Positions 34,199 to 43,710 of a stretch of 64,000 bases of DNA are shown in pieces (within the stretch, counting starts at the first letter, position 1; each line of letters opens with the position of its first letter). This DNA is from Streptomyces griseoruber (GTDB lineage: Bacteria > Actinomycetota > Actinomycetes > Streptomycetales > Streptomycetaceae). The notes beneath the pieces are model-generated. The model made no database searches and was not told the origin of the DNA. It was given only the letters and a program-made list of their open reading frames with translations. The translations under genes were made by a program, and so were the position numbers. The stretch is taken from contig NZ_KQ948777.1 of assembly GCF_001514205.1 (NCBI RefSeq), forward strand, positions 179,433 to 243,432, given 5' to 3'.

Positions 34199-35323
34199 GT
34201 GACCACCCCCCAGCAGACCAGGACCGGCGCCACCCTCGACGTCGACCACAGTGATGTCTTCTACCGCGACTGGCTGAAAGAGGCCGTCCGCAAGGTCCAG
34301 GCCGACGCCAACCGCTCGGCCGACACCCATCTGCTCCGCTTTCCGCTCCCCGACGGCTGGGGCGTCGACCTGTATCTCAAGGACGAGTCGACCCACCCCA
34401 CCGGCAGCCTCAAGCACCGCCTCGCCCGCTCGCTGTTCCTCTACGGCCTGTGCAACGGCTGGATCCGGCCGGACCGCCCGGTGATCGAGGCGTCGAGCGG
34501 CTCCACCGCCGTGTCCGAGGCGTACTTCGCCAAGCTGATCGGCGTGCCCTTCATCGCCGTCATGCCCCGCACCACGAGCGCCGAGAAGATCCGCCTCATC
34601 GAGTTCCACGGCGGCGGCTGCCACTTCGTCGACGACCCGCGCACCATGTACGAGGAGTCGGCCCGCCTCGCGGCGGACACCGGCGGCCACTACATGGACC
34701 AGTTCACCTACGCCGAGCGGGCCACGGACTGGCGCGGGAACAACAACATCGCCGAATCCGTCTTCCGTCAGCTGGAGTCGGAGCGATTCCCGGAGCCCGC
34801 CTGGATCGTCGCCACGGCCGGCACCGGCGGCACCTCCGCGACCATCGCCCGGTACGTCCACTACACCCAGCGCGACACCCGCATCTGTGTCGCCGACCCC
34901 GAGAACTCCTGCTTCTTCGAGGGCTGGACCACCGGCGATCCGGACGTCACCTACGACTGCGGCTCCCGCATCGAGGGCATCGGCCGTCCCCGGATGGAGC
35001 CGAGCTTCGTACCGGGTGCCATCGACCGCATGATGAAGGTCCCGGACGCGGCCAGCGTCGCCGCCGTACGGGCCCTGGAGCAGGCGATCGGCCGCAAGGC
35101 GGGCGGCTCCACGGGCACCGGACTCTGGAGCGCGCTCAAGATCGTCGCCGAGATGGTCGCCGACGGCCGGCGCGGCAGCGTGGTCACCCTGCTGTGCGAC
35201 CCCGGCGACCGCTATCTCGACAAGTACTACTCCGACGTCTGGCTGGCCGAACAGGGCCTGGACATCGCGCCCTACACGGCGGCCATCGAGTCACTGCTGG
35301 CGACCGGCGTCTGGCCGGAATGA
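34199..35323 (+). CDS. PLP-dependent cysteine synthase family protein, Cds1-like
   Basis: 374 residues, longer than CysK. Fold type II PLP enzyme: Schiff-base Lys in HPTGSLKHRLARSL, substrate loop IEASSGSTAVSEAY, phosphate-binding glycines in TAGTGGTSATIARY, and the ring-nitrogen region LLCDPGDRYLDKYY. The extended N-terminus (HSDVFYRDWLKEAVRKV) and C-terminus are those of the actinobacterial L-cysteine desulfhydrase Cds1 group, which releases sulfide and pyruvate from cysteine. A beta-replacement role is also possible. The GTG at 34199 follows AAGGAGC. Confidence 0.85.
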   Translation: MTTPQQTRTGATLDVDHSDVFYRDWLKEAVRKVQADANRSADTHLLRFPLPDGWGVDLYLKDESTHPTGSLKHRLARSLFLYGLCNGWIRPDRPVIEASSGSTAVSEAYFAKLIGVPFIAVMPRTTSAEKIRLIEFHGGGCHFVDDPRTMYEESARLAADTGGHYMDQFTYAERATDWRGNNNIAESVFRQLESERFPEPAWIVATAGTGGTSATIARYVHYTQRDTRICVADPENSCFFEGWTTGDPDVTYDCGSRIEGIGRPRMEPSFVPGAIDRMMKVPDAASVAAVRALEQAIGRKAGGSTGTGLWSALKIVAEMVADGRRGSVVTLLCDPGDRYLDKYYSDVWLAEQGLDIAPYTAAIESLLATGVWPE

Positions 35324-35338
35324 GCCGGGCGCGCCGCT

Positions 35339-35815
35339 CTACGAGCCCGTCGCGAGCCGCCGTTCCAGCCGGGCCATCGCGTCCCGGAACGAGAACCCGA
35401 GCCCCGGCCGCGCCAGCCGCAGCGCGCCCCGCACCGGTGCGGACCCGTCCGCGGCGAACGTCCACCGCACCCGAGTCCCCGCCCCGGCCGGTGCCAGGCG
35501 CCACTCCTCGACCAGCGCCCGCACCCCCGGCACGTTGGTGACGTCCACCCGGTAGGCGTACAGTTCGGGCTCCTTCGCCGCGAGCACGGTCTCCCGGAAC
35601 CGGGTGCCGCCCCGCAGCCGTACGTCCCGTCCCGCCCCTTCGCCGAACGGCTCGGCCGAGGAGACCGCCGGGAACCACTCGGCCCAGCCGGAGACGTCCG
35701 AGGCCAGCGCGTGGAAGACCCGCTCCGGCGAGGCGGACAGGTCACGGGTGAAACCCAGCCGTACGGGAGCGGCCCCGACGAAGTCGAGGCCCTCGGCACG
35801 CAGACGACGGACCAT
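35339..35815 (-). CDS. SRPBCC family ligand-binding protein
   Basis: 158 residues. Typical polyketide-cyclase/START-like pattern: FTRDLSASPERVFHALASDVSGWAEWFPAVSSAEPF, central strands GGTRFRETVLAAKEPELYAYRV, and the final long helix FRDAMARLERRLA. It would bind a hydrophobic ligand or act as a lyase or cyclase. The ATG at 35815 follows GAGGGGG at some distance. It lies 52 bp downstream of the DeoR gene on the same strand and may be cotranscribed. Confidence 0.8.
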   Translation of the reverse strand: MVRRLRAEGLDFVGAAPVRLGFTRDLSASPERVFHALASDVSGWAEWFPAVSSAEPFGEGAGRDVRLRGGTRFRETVLAAKEPELYAYRVDVTNVPGVRALVEEWRLAPAGAGTRVRWTFAADGSAPVRGALRLARPGLGFSFRDAMARLERRLATGS

Positions 35816-35867
35816 GGCGACACGGACCCCCTCGGTCGACGGTCGCGCCACCTTAGCCGTCACCCCG

Positions 35868-36698
35868 TCAGATGTCTTCCCCCGCACCGTTCTCGCCGGC
35901 CACCACCAGCCGCCGCAGATGCTCGGAGATCTCCGCGCGGGCCGCGCCCGGCAGCCCGGCGTCCGTGACCAGGGTGTCGACCTGCTCCAGGGCCGCGAAC
36001 GAACTCAGCCCCACCACACCCCACTTGGTGTGGTCGGCGACCACCACGACCCGGCGCGCCGACTGCACGAGACGCCGGTTGGTCTCGGCCTCCGCCAGGT
36101 TCGGCGTGGACAGGCCCGCCTCGGTGGATATCCCGTGCACACCGAGGAACAGCAGATCGAAGTGGAGCGCCGCGATGGCCTGGTCGGCGACCGGCCCCAC
36201 CAGCGAGTCGGACGGGGTGCGCACCCCACCGGTCAGCACCACCGTCGCCGCGCCCTGCCGGGGACCCGAGGTGCGCTGCGCCACGTGGAAGACATCGGCC
36301 ACCCGCACCGAGTTCGTCACCACGGTCAGGTCCGGCACCTCGAGCAGCTGGTGCGCCAGCGCGTAGGTCGTCGTACCGCCCGACAGCGCGATCGCGCTCC
36401 CCGGCGCGACCAGCTCCGCCGCGGCCCGCGCGATGTCCTCCTTGGCGGTCAGCTCCAGTCCCGACTTCGCCTCGAAGCCCGGCTCGTGCGTGCTCGCCTC
36501 CACCACCGGCACCGCGCCGCCGTGCACCTTCTCCAGCACGCCCTGGCGGGCCAGCGCGTCCAGGTCGCGGCGGACCGTCATGTCCGACACGCCGAGCTTG
36601 CGGGTCAGCTCGTTGACACGGACGCCGCCCCGGCGGCGCACCTCGTCCAGGATCAGGGAGCGGCGCTGCTCCGCGAGGAGGTTCTGATTCTCGCTCAC
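35868..36698 (-). CDS. DeoR family transcriptional regulator
   Basis: 276 residues. Helix-turn-helix LAEQRRSLILDEVRRRGGVRVNELTRKLGVSDMTVRRDLDAL at the N-terminus. The DeoRC domain follows, with IALSGGTTTYALAHQL, VVTNSVRVADV, VVLTGGVRTPSDSLVGPVA and the sugar-phosphate motif VVVADHTKWGVVGLSSF. The GTG at 36698 has GGAG five bases before. No sugar genes adjoin; it may act on a remote regulon. The 263-bp gap to the divergent hydrolase gene contains a 10-bp palindrome GAGAATTCTC at 36756-36765. Confidence 0.88.
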   Translation of the reverse strand: MSENQNLLAEQRRSLILDEVRRRGGVRVNELTRKLGVSDMTVRRDLDALARQGVLEKVHGGAVPVVEASTHEPGFEAKSGLELTAKEDIARAAAELVAPGSAIALSGGTTTYALAHQLLEVPDLTVVTNSVRVADVFHVAQRTSGPRQGAATVVLTGGVRTPSDSLVGPVADQAIAALHFDLLFLGVHGISTEAGLSTPNLAEAETNRRLVQSARRVVVVADHTKWGVVGLSSFAALEQVDTLVTDAGLPGAARAEISEHLRRLVVAGENGAGEDI

Positions 36699-36961
36699 GT
36701 ACGCTCCGGTCCTTTCCTCGAACGGCTCGACAGGCCCGTTCACCTGCTGCGACGGGAGAATTCTCGCCAGTCCCAGGTGCGCGGGCGTCCCATCCTCGCA
36801 CGACAGGACCCCGACCGTGCCAGCACCCCGACGCGTGCATGCCAGCAAGGGGCTGTGATGTTCCTGTGCCGCACGGATCGGGCAGATTCGGTGTGCCGAG
36901 GTGTGGACGCCCTCCGGAGCGGAGATCCTGTGCCCGCACGAAGACAGGGAAGCGGCGTGTC

Positions 36962-39490
36962 ATGGGGGAAGTGCGAACGGTGGAACGTTCCTCGACGGGC
37001 GGAGCGGCCCTGGAACTCCTGGTCCACGGCGTGGGCGGCGCCACGCCCGAGAAGATGCTGAACGATCCGCGCACGGTGCGGATCACCGGCGACGAGACGG
37101 CGGCGGTCTACCGACGCGCCGGGGACGCCGACGCGGACGCCCCGGCCGCCGACGCCAACGCGCCCTCCGGCGATCACCACGGGCGGCCGGTCCCGGAGGC
37201 GTACGTCTGGTCCAACCTGACCTCCGGCAACGGCACCCGTGCCCTGTGGCTGCTGCTGCTGCCGTTCATGGTGGTCAACCTGGCCCACTGGATGCGCCCG
37301 GCCGCCCGCGAGGGAACCCGCGCGGTCCGGCTCTACGGCCTGCTCGTCCGGCTCGCCGGCCTCAGTCTGACCGTCCTGCTCGTCGCCGCGGCCTGCGAGG
37401 TCGCCCTCGACCTCACGGCCTGGCAGTGCGCGGGCACCCGCGCGTGCGCCGCGCGCCACTCCTGGCTGGGCTTTCTGTCCCCCAGCGGCTCGCACGGCGG
37501 CTGGTGGAGCCCGCCGGGCCGCCGCCTCGCCCTCGCGGCCCTGGTCCCGACCGCCCTGACCGGCCTCCTCTGGTACCTCTCCCACCGCACCTGGCGGGCG
37601 TACGAGTCCCAGGAGCCCCTCGACCGCGGTCCCGAGCCGGAGCACGGCCCCGCCCACACCGCGCTCAGCCGCCCCGGCTTCTGGTACGGCCGCCGCCTCG
37701 TCGCCCGCCTGCGGGCCGCCCACACCGCGGCGGGCCTGTTCACGGTGGCCGCGGCGGTCGGCACGGCGGCGGCCCGCGAGGACCACCGCCCCGGTGGCCC
37801 CGCCGTCCTGGACGCCCTCGGCCGGCTGCTGGAGGTGTCCCTGGCCGCCGGAGCGCTCGCCGTGGTCTGGGTGGTGTGCCGGCGCGGCCGCAGCGAGAAC
37901 CGCCTCGACCGCACCCTCGACGCCCACCTGGTCCACCGCCTCCCGCTCACCGCCCTCGCCCTCCTCGCCCTCACCCTCGTCTACGCCGCCTGGAGCCGCC
38001 CGCACTGGCACTCCTCCGGCCGTCTGGCCGGCGACACGGCCTTCGGCGCCCTCGCCCTGGCCCAGGGCGCCCTCGTACTCGGTCTGGCCACCGTCGCCCG
38101 CTCCCTGCACCGGAGCCCGAAGGACGGCACGGGACGCGGGAGGAGCACCGTCCCTGCCGTACCTCCGCAGGGAGGGGCGGCCGACTCCTCCGTACCTCCG
38201 GCCGCTCGCCCAGCCCCGGCCGTCCCGTGCGCGGACGGAACGGATGCGCCCGACGGCCTTGCCGGGGCCGTTCCGGGGCCGGCAAGGCCGTCGGCAGGCC
38301 GGTCCGCCGAGGCCGCGTCCGCGGACGGCGAGCGGTCCGCGCTGCGGGGGCTGGGCGGGCCCGCCGTCGTGATGCTGGCCTGTGCGCTCGGCGGGGTGAT
38401 GTCCGGCGGGGTGGCCCAGCGGGTCTCGGACTGGCTGGACGGGACCGGGACCTCGCTCGACGGTCCGCCGGTGCTGCTGACCTGGCAGGCGTCCATGATC
38501 CCCGTGCTGCTCGTCGTCCTGGCGGTGCTGTGCGCTCTGCTCGGCCGGCGGACCTGGCTGCTCACCCGGGCCGAGCGGGCGGCGGTGGTCCGGGAGTACC
38601 GGGCCGACCCCGGCGACCCGGCCCGCACCGGCCGAATCGCCCGTACACGGTCGATGGCCACGCTCACCGACCGCGCACCCCTCCTCGTCGCCGTCACCGC
38701 CACCTCGACCCTGCTCCTCGGCGCGGGCGCCCTCGTCGGAGCGTTCGCGAGCGGTAGGACCCCGGTCCGGGCCACGGCGGCGGCCGGCCCCTTCGTGCAG
38801 GGCGCCGCCCAGGCCGCGCAGGCGCTCGGTTCCTGGCTGATCGGCCTCGGCTTCATACTGTTCGTCACCTGGGGCCGGCGCGCCTACAAGGACGCCTCCG
38901 CACGGCGCACCATCGGCATCCTCTGGGACGTGGGCACCTTCTGGCCGCGTGCCGCTCACCCCTTCGCCCCGCCCTGCTACGCCGAGCGCGCGGTGCCCGA
39001 CCTCACCTGGCGGATGACCGGCTGGACCCGGGCCACCGGCGGCCGGCTCGTCATCTCCGGGCACTCCCAGGGCAGTGTCCTCGCCGCGGCCGCCGCCTGG
39101 CAGCTGAAACCGTCCGACCGCAAACGGGTCGCCCTGCTGACCTACGGCTCCCCGATCGAGCGCCTCTACGGCCGCTGGTTCCCGGCCCACTTCGGGCCGG
39201 CCGCCCTCGCCGCCCTGCACCGGGACATCGACTGCTGGCGCAACCTGTACCGGCTCACCGACCCCATCGGCGGCCCGGTGCGCCTGACCGGCGACGACTG
39301 CGGCCCCGAGGTGGACCGCGCCCCCCTCGCGGACCCCCTGGCGTACGGCCGCACCGCCGAACACCCGCTGCCCGCGCCCGTCCTGGGCCACTCCGACTAC
39401 CAGGCGGACCCGGCCTTCGCCGAGGAACGCGCCCGCCTGCTGGCCCGGCTGAGCCCGGAGCTGCCCGGGCAGCGCGGGCAGCGCGGCTGA
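36962..39490 (+). CDS. Large multi-span membrane protein with an alpha/beta hydrolase fold
   Basis: 842 residues. The first strand LELLVHGVGGATPEKML looks like the opening strand and HG oxyanion turn of an alpha/beta hydrolase. Two blocks of membrane helices follow (about residues 80-385 and 470-650), with a Pro/Ala-rich linker between them. The nucleophile elbow LVISGHSQGSVLAAAAAWQL is near residue 699, with later Asp (HRDID) and His (LGHSDYQ) candidates for the triad. So it appears to be a serine hydrolase whose fold is interrupted by a membrane insert. The substrate is unknown, perhaps a lipid. ATG at 36962. It ends 5 bp from the convergent beta-helix/AAA gene. Confidence 0.75.
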   Translation: MGEVRTVERSSTGGAALELLVHGVGGATPEKMLNDPRTVRITGDETAAVYRRAGDADADAPAADANAPSGDHHGRPVPEAYVWSNLTSGNGTRALWLLLLPFMVVNLAHWMRPAAREGTRAVRLYGLLVRLAGLSLTVLLVAAACEVALDLTAWQCAGTRACAARHSWLGFLSPSGSHGGWWSPPGRRLALAALVPTALTGLLWYLSHRTWRAYESQEPLDRGPEPEHGPAHTALSRPGFWYGRRLVARLRAAHTAAGLFTVAAAVGTAAAREDHRPGGPAVLDALGRLLEVSLAAGALAVVWVVCRRGRSENRLDRTLDAHLVHRLPLTALALLALTLVYAAWSRPHWHSSGRLAGDTAFGALALAQGALVLGLATVARSLHRSPKDGTGRGRSTVPAVPPQGGAADSSVPPAARPAPAVPCADGTDAPDGLAGAVPGPARPSAGRSAEAASADGERSALRGLGGPAVVMLACALGGVMSGGVAQRVSDWLDGTGTSLDGPPVLLTWQASMIPVLLVVLAVLCALLGRRTWLLTRAERAAVVREYRADPGDPARTGRIARTRSMATLTDRAPLLVAVTATSTLLLGAGALVGAFASGRTPVRATAAAGPFVQGAAQAAQALGSWLIGLGFILFVTWGRRAYKDASARRTIGILWDVGTFWPRAAHPFAPPCYAERAVPDLTWRMTGWTRATGGRLVISGHSQGSVLAAAAAWQLKPSDRKRVALLTYGSPIERLYGRWFPAHFGPAALAALHRDIDCWRNLYRLTDPIGGPVRLTGDDCGPEVDRAPLADPLAYGRTAEHPLPAPVLGHSDYQADPAFAEERARLLARLSPELPGQRGQRG
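38250..38294. repeat. Perfect 16-bp inverted repeat inside the hydrolase gene
   Basis: CCGACGGCCTTGCCGG at 38250-38265 and its exact reverse complement at 38279-38294, with a 13-base spacer. It lies in the stretch encoding the disordered linker between the two membrane blocks. It is terminator-like in shape but sits in the middle of an open frame. Confidence 0.65.
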
Positions 39491-39495
39491 GCGGG

Positions 39496-41940
39496 TCAGG
39501 GCAGCTCGGGCAGGTCCTCCACGAACAGCAGGGTCAGATCGTCGGTGCTGGGCTCCGCGAGCTGCGCGACCCGGCTGGCATGCCGCTCCACCATCGCCTC
39601 GAACGTCTGCCGTGCTGTACGCCCGTTGCCGAAGGCGGCACCCTTGGGGATCTCGGTGAAGTACTTCCGCAGGGCCTCGGCGCTGCCCGGCGCCAGCCGG
39701 TACTCGTGCTCCTCGGCCTGCTGCTCCACGATCCGCAGCAGCTCGTCCGGGCCGTAGTCGCCGAAGGTGATGGTCCGTGAGAAACGGGACGCCACGCCCG
39801 GGTTGACCGTCAGGAACCGCTCCATCTCGGCCGTGTAGCCCGCCACGATCACCACCACGGAGTCCCGGTGGTCCTCCATCAGCTTCACCAGCGTGTCGAT
39901 GGCCTCCTTGCCGAAGTCCCGGCCCGCGTCCTCCGGCGACAGCGCGTACGCCTCGTCGATGAACAGCACCCCGCCGTGCGCCCGCTGAAAGGCCTCCTGC
40001 GTACGGATGGCGGTGGAGCCGATGTGCTCGCCGACGAGGTCGACCCGGGACACCTCGACGAGATGGCCCTTCTCCAGCACCTCCAGGGCGGCGAGGATCT
40101 CGCCGTACAGGCGTGCGACCGTCGTCTTGCCGGTGCCGGGGGAACCCGTGAACACCAGGTGGCGCTTGACCGAGGCCGCCTTCAGGCCCGCCCGCTGCCG
40201 GCGCCGGCCCACCTCGATCATGTCGGTCAGCGCCCGCACCTCGCGCTTGACGCTCTCCAGGCCCACCAGCGCGTCGAGTTCGCCCAGTACGTCCTTCGAG
40301 GTCCGCACCGACATCTCCGTCCCGGCCTCGTCCGGCGCCGCCTGCGGCTCCGGCACGGTCACCCGCTGCTCGGGGACCGGACCGAGCAGACCCACCGCGG
40401 AGGGGGTCGTCTGCACGGCCGTCTCCCGGCTCGCCGCGGTCCGCAGACCGGCGCTCTCGTCGCTGGTGCAGTCCTCGACCACGGCCCCCGCACCGGGCGC
40501 CCCGTCGGCCCCGGTCTCCGCGAACTCGTACCCCCCGCGGGCGCAGCGCTCGGTACGGCATCTGCGCAGGGTGGCCCGGCAACCGTCTATCACATGGAAG
40601 CCGTAGCCGCCGCTGTCGGTCACCCGGCAGTTCAGGAAACTGCCCCGGCCCCCGGCGGAGACGTAGAAACCGGCCTCGGCGGGGGAGGTGACCGTGCAGC
40701 GCTCGACCGTCGGGTCGGCGCCCTTGGTGACGATCACACCGGTCTGGACGCCGTCCACCGTGCAGTTGTTGAGGGTGCCGCCGCTGCCGTGGTCGCGGAA
40801 CCAGGCGCCGGTCGCGGCCTCCCGGATCCGGCAGTCGTCGAGCTGCGCGGTCGCGCCGTCGCTCACCGACACGGCCGTGTTGCGCACCTGGGCCAGATCG
40901 CTGTCGATGACGTCCGCGCGCGAGCCGCGGTCGAGGACGAACAGCGCGTCCGGCACGTCGTGCACCCGGCAGGAGTCGAGTACGGCGGTCGCGCCGTCGC
41001 TGACCCATACGGCCGGGTAGTCGCCGGTGCTGTCGAAGATCTCGCACTGGTTGGCGTCCACCCGGGTGCCCGGGTCCCACACCGACAGCCCGTTGCGCCC
41101 GAACTGACGCACCGTCGTGCGGGTCAGCGTCAGCACGGAGCGCGACCTGAGGTCGATCGCGTTCTCCGGGATGTCGTGGATACGGCAGTCGGCCAGCGTC
41201 AGCACCGCGTCGGTGTCGAGCGTGACCCCGTCGGCGGTGGTGCGGTGCACGGCGCAGTCGGTGAGGTGGGCGGTGGCCCGCGCGGTGATCTGCACCCCGC
41301 TGCCCCGGACCTCGTAGATCTCGCAACCCACCGCTTCCAGACCGGAGTTGTCACCGGTGACGCTCACCCCGGTACCGGAGGCGTGATGAATCCGGGAGCG
41401 CTCGAGGCGGGGGTGCGCGCCCCCGCGGACCAGGACGCCCGCCTGCCCGGCCGCGACGACCTCGCACTCCTCGAAGACACCGCCGCCGCCGTCGACCACG
41501 GCGATCCCGATGCCCGCCGGGTTGTCGACCGTGCACCGCCGCACCGTGGGACGGGCGTTGCCGCGCACCTCGATGCCCGTGGCGGACCGCGTGACGATCC
41601 GCATGTCCAGCAGTTCGGGCGTGCCCTCCTCGACGAGGACCGCCGGGGCGGCCGCGTCCTGGCCCTCCACGTGCAGGTCCTGCACCACCGCCGACGCGCA
41701 CACCGTCAGCGGCACTCCGTCGACGGGAGCGATCCGTACGGAGCCGGGCGAGCCCTCGGGGCCGCGCAGGGTCACCGACCGCTGCACGACGAGGTTCTCC
41801 CGGTAGGTGCCGGGAGCGATGGTGAGGACATCGCCCTCGGCCGCGGCCTCCAGGGCGGCGGCGAGCGATGCGTACTCACCCGTGCGGCGGCGCCACCTCG
41901 ATGTGCCGGTGTGCGTCACCTGGACCGTGCCCTGTGCCAT
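39496..41940 (-). CDS. Right-handed beta-helix fused to a CbbX/SpoVK-type AAA+ ATPase
   Basis: 814 residues. Residues 20-490 are pectate-lyase/CASH-type parallel beta-helix turns of about 22-24 residues (GIEVRGNARPTVRRCTVDN, GVLVRGGAHPRLERSRIHH, AVSVSDGATAQLDDCRIRE and so on). After a disordered linker a single AAA+ domain starts near 540: Walker A GSPGTGKTT at about 597, Walker B GVLFIDEAYAL at about 655 and sensor region VIVAGYTAEMERFL. The ATPase is the CbxX/CfqX kind found in SpoVK, EccA and Rubisco activase CbbX. No signal peptide, so both parts are cytoplasmic. The ATG at 41940 is preferred because MAQGTVQVTH begins the conserved part. Confidence 0.88.
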   Translation of the reverse strand: MAQGTVQVTHTGTSRWRRRTGEYASLAAALEAAAEGDVLTIAPGTYRENLVVQRSVTLRGPEGSPGSVRIAPVDGVPLTVCASAVVQDLHVEGQDAAAPAVLVEEGTPELLDMRIVTRSATGIEVRGNARPTVRRCTVDNPAGIGIAVVDGGGGVFEECEVVAAGQAGVLVRGGAHPRLERSRIHHASGTGVSVTGDNSGLEAVGCEIYEVRGSGVQITARATAHLTDCAVHRTTADGVTLDTDAVLTLADCRIHDIPENAIDLRSRSVLTLTRTTVRQFGRNGLSVWDPGTRVDANQCEIFDSTGDYPAVWVSDGATAVLDSCRVHDVPDALFVLDRGSRADVIDSDLAQVRNTAVSVSDGATAQLDDCRIREAATGAWFRDHGSGGTLNNCTVDGVQTGVIVTKGADPTVERCTVTSPAEAGFYVSAGGRGSFLNCRVTDSGGYGFHVIDGCRATLRRCRTERCARGGYEFAETGADGAPGAGAVVEDCTSDESAGLRTAASRETAVQTTPSAVGLLGPVPEQRVTVPEPQAAPDEAGTEMSVRTSKDVLGELDALVGLESVKREVRALTDMIEVGRRRQRAGLKAASVKRHLVFTGSPGTGKTTVARLYGEILAALEVLEKGHLVEVSRVDLVGEHIGSTAIRTQEAFQRAHGGVLFIDEAYALSPEDAGRDFGKEAIDTLVKLMEDHRDSVVVIVAGYTAEMERFLTVNPGVASRFSRTITFGDYGPDELLRIVEQQAEEHEYRLAPGSAEALRKYFTEIPKGAAFGNGRTARQTFEAMVERHASRVAQLAEPSTDDLTLLFVEDLPELP

Positions 41941-42055
41941 GGCGTTGATGTGCCCCCACCTCGTCGTACGCGGGTTTGATGCCGAATCATGCATCATCCG
42001 GCCGGACCACCGTAGCGTGCGCGCGGGCGGTGAGTTGACCACTGACCGAACGACG

Positions 42056-42661
42056 TCAGCTACCGGTACCTGTACGGCCCCAGTCCGGACCCGCGCGGTC
42101 CCATGCCTGGTCCCAGCGGGCGTACCGGCGGCGGACCATGCGCCAGACGATCAGCCGTCTGCCGCCCTCGACCGCGCCGGCGGTCAGCAGGGCCGCGCCG
42201 AATCCGGCCAGCACCGCGTGTGTCGTCGCGGTGGCGGAGTCCAGCGGCCGGGCCACGAGAGTGCCGTGCGCGTCCGTCCATATCTCGAAGTGGTCGCCGC
42301 GGTGCGGCGTCTTCAGGGCGGCCAGCACCGTGCCGTGCCGTCCGGTGCCGTCCGGGGCGGTCCAGTCGGCGACGACCCGGCTGCGGGTCTCCCGCCCGGA
42401 GGCGGCCTCGGGGTCGGCCTGCAGCGGCGAGGCGGCCGCCTTGCGCACGACGGTGGCCGTGATCTCGTGCCGGGCCTGCCGCTGCTCACGGACCGCCTGT
42501 TGCAGGGAGTCCTGGGCGACCGCGCCGATCAGGGAGCCCACGACGGGGGCGACGAGGAGGATCAGCAGCAGCGCGGACAGCGCCACCCATGCCTCGACCA
42601 GATCCGTCCCGCGGCGCAGCGGATTGTGCCGCCAGCGCCAGATTCCACCGATCGCTCGCAC
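42056..42661 (-). CDS. Rv1733c-like two-span membrane protein
   Basis: 201 residues. It opens with WRWRHNPLRRGTDLVEAWVALSALLLILLVAPVVGSL-type sequence, the hallmark of the Rv1733c family of actinobacterial membrane proteins. An extracytoplasmic region of about 90 residues follows (VVADWTAPDGTGRHGTVLA, FEIWTDAHG), then a second helix (AVLAGFGAALLTAGAV) and a basic tail. Function unknown. The GTG at 42661 is inferred from the family start with GAAGGGGG upstream. A longer frame upstream lacks similarity. Confidence 0.8.
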   Translation of the reverse strand: MRAIGGIWRWRHNPLRRGTDLVEAWVALSALLLILLVAPVVGSLIGAVAQDSLQQAVREQRQARHEITATVVRKAAASPLQADPEAASGRETRSRVVADWTAPDGTGRHGTVLAALKTPHRGDHFEIWTDAHGTLVARPLDSATATTHAVLAGFGAALLTAGAVEGGRRLIVWRMVRRRYARWDQAWDRAGPDWGRTGTGS

Positions 42662-42843
42662 CGTCCCGCACCCCCTTCCCGCTCCGTGATAACCCCCACC
42701 GGAGCCGTTCACGCGGGAACCCGGGCGAAGAGAGAGCGAAATCACCCGCGCCCGGGACCTCTCATGAACTTCTCACGACAGCCCAACGCTTCGGCACCCG
42801 GTGGAGGTTCCCGCACGTCGAGGCGGAGCGGAACGCGGCCGGA

Positions 42844-43668
42844 CTAGGCGATCACCCGGACCGGGTCGCCGATCCGGACGGTGCCGCGGGTGAGGGGGAC
42901 CAGGTTCTGGCCGAAGACGAGCTTGCCGCCGATCCGGCGGTGCCGGCCGAGGGTGTGCAGGGGTTCCCGGCCGCGGCCGGCCGTGGTCTGGTCGGTGGTG
43001 GTCACGACACACCGTCCGCAGGACTTGGCCACCCGGAAGGCGACTTCGCCGATCTCCACCCGCGACCAGTCGTCCTCCGCCCAGGGCTCGGTGCCCGCGA
43101 CGACCATGTTCGGCCGGAAACGGTTCATCGGCAGCGGGCCCTCGGCGGCGTGATCGCCGTCGGCGACCAGGGTGTTGAGGGCGTCGAGCGAGGCGACCGT
43201 GGTGAGCAGCAGCGGATAGCCGTCGGCGAAGCTGACGGTCTCGCCGGGCAGCGCGTACTCGGGATCGACGGGCCGGCGCGTCGCGGGATCGTCCATGTGG
43301 ACCAGGCGGACGTCGACGCCGAGATACGCACTGCACCAGGCATGCGCCTCGGCGTCGGCGAGGACCCCCTCCACCTTGTCCCGGAAGATCTCCAGCGCGA
43401 CCGAGCCCACCGGCTCGGGCACCGCCACGGTCAGCGGCTCCAGACCGGGTGCGGACAGCCGGACGCCGCCGCCGGGCAGAAGCTCGGCGGCGACCGGCGC
43501 CAGGCGCGGCTGCTGGCGTTGCGTGACGACCTTTCCCCCGTCGTCGATCAGCGCCCAGCGTCGGTCTCCGGCCAGCCCCCAGGGCTCCACGACGGCCTCC
43601 CGGGGCGCCTGGCCCCGGCACGCCTTGACCGGATAGTGATGGATGGACAGCAGTTGCGCGTTCCGCAT
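42844..43668 (-). CDS. MOSC domain protein
   Basis: 274 residues. An N-terminal MOSC beta-barrel domain (LLSIHHYPVKACRG, GDRRWALIDDGG) is followed by the MOSC core with NRFRPNMVVAGTEPWAEDDW and the conserved Cys in AKSCGRCVVTTTDQTTA. The end reads FGQNLVPLTRGTVRIGDPV. MOSC proteins handle the molybdenum cofactor or act as mARC-like reductases of N-hydroxylated compounds. The role here is inferred only. ATG at 43668. The 182-bp gap on its 3' side shows no gene. Confidence 0.9.
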   Translation of the reverse strand: MRNAQLLSIHHYPVKACRGQAPREAVVEPWGLAGDRRWALIDDGGKVVTQRQQPRLAPVAAELLPGGGVRLSAPGLEPLTVAVPEPVGSVALEIFRDKVEGVLADAEAHAWCSAYLGVDVRLVHMDDPATRRPVDPEYALPGETVSFADGYPLLLTTVASLDALNTLVADGDHAAEGPLPMNRFRPNMVVAGTEPWAEDDWSRVEIGEVAFRVAKSCGRCVVTTTDQTTAGRGREPLHTLGRHRRIGGKLVFGQNLVPLTRGTVRIGDPVRVIA

Positions 43669-43710
43669 GAGGCCATCCTGCCAGGTGGCACCGACAACCC
43701 CCGGGGCGGA

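Noticed and set aside
36740..41326. An uninterrupted 1528-codon minus-strand frame over the membrane hydrolase and beta-helix/AAA genes
   Set aside because: It has runs of Gly/Arg/Ala without domains and is antisense or out of frame to two well-supported genes. Long open shadow frames are expected at this GC content.
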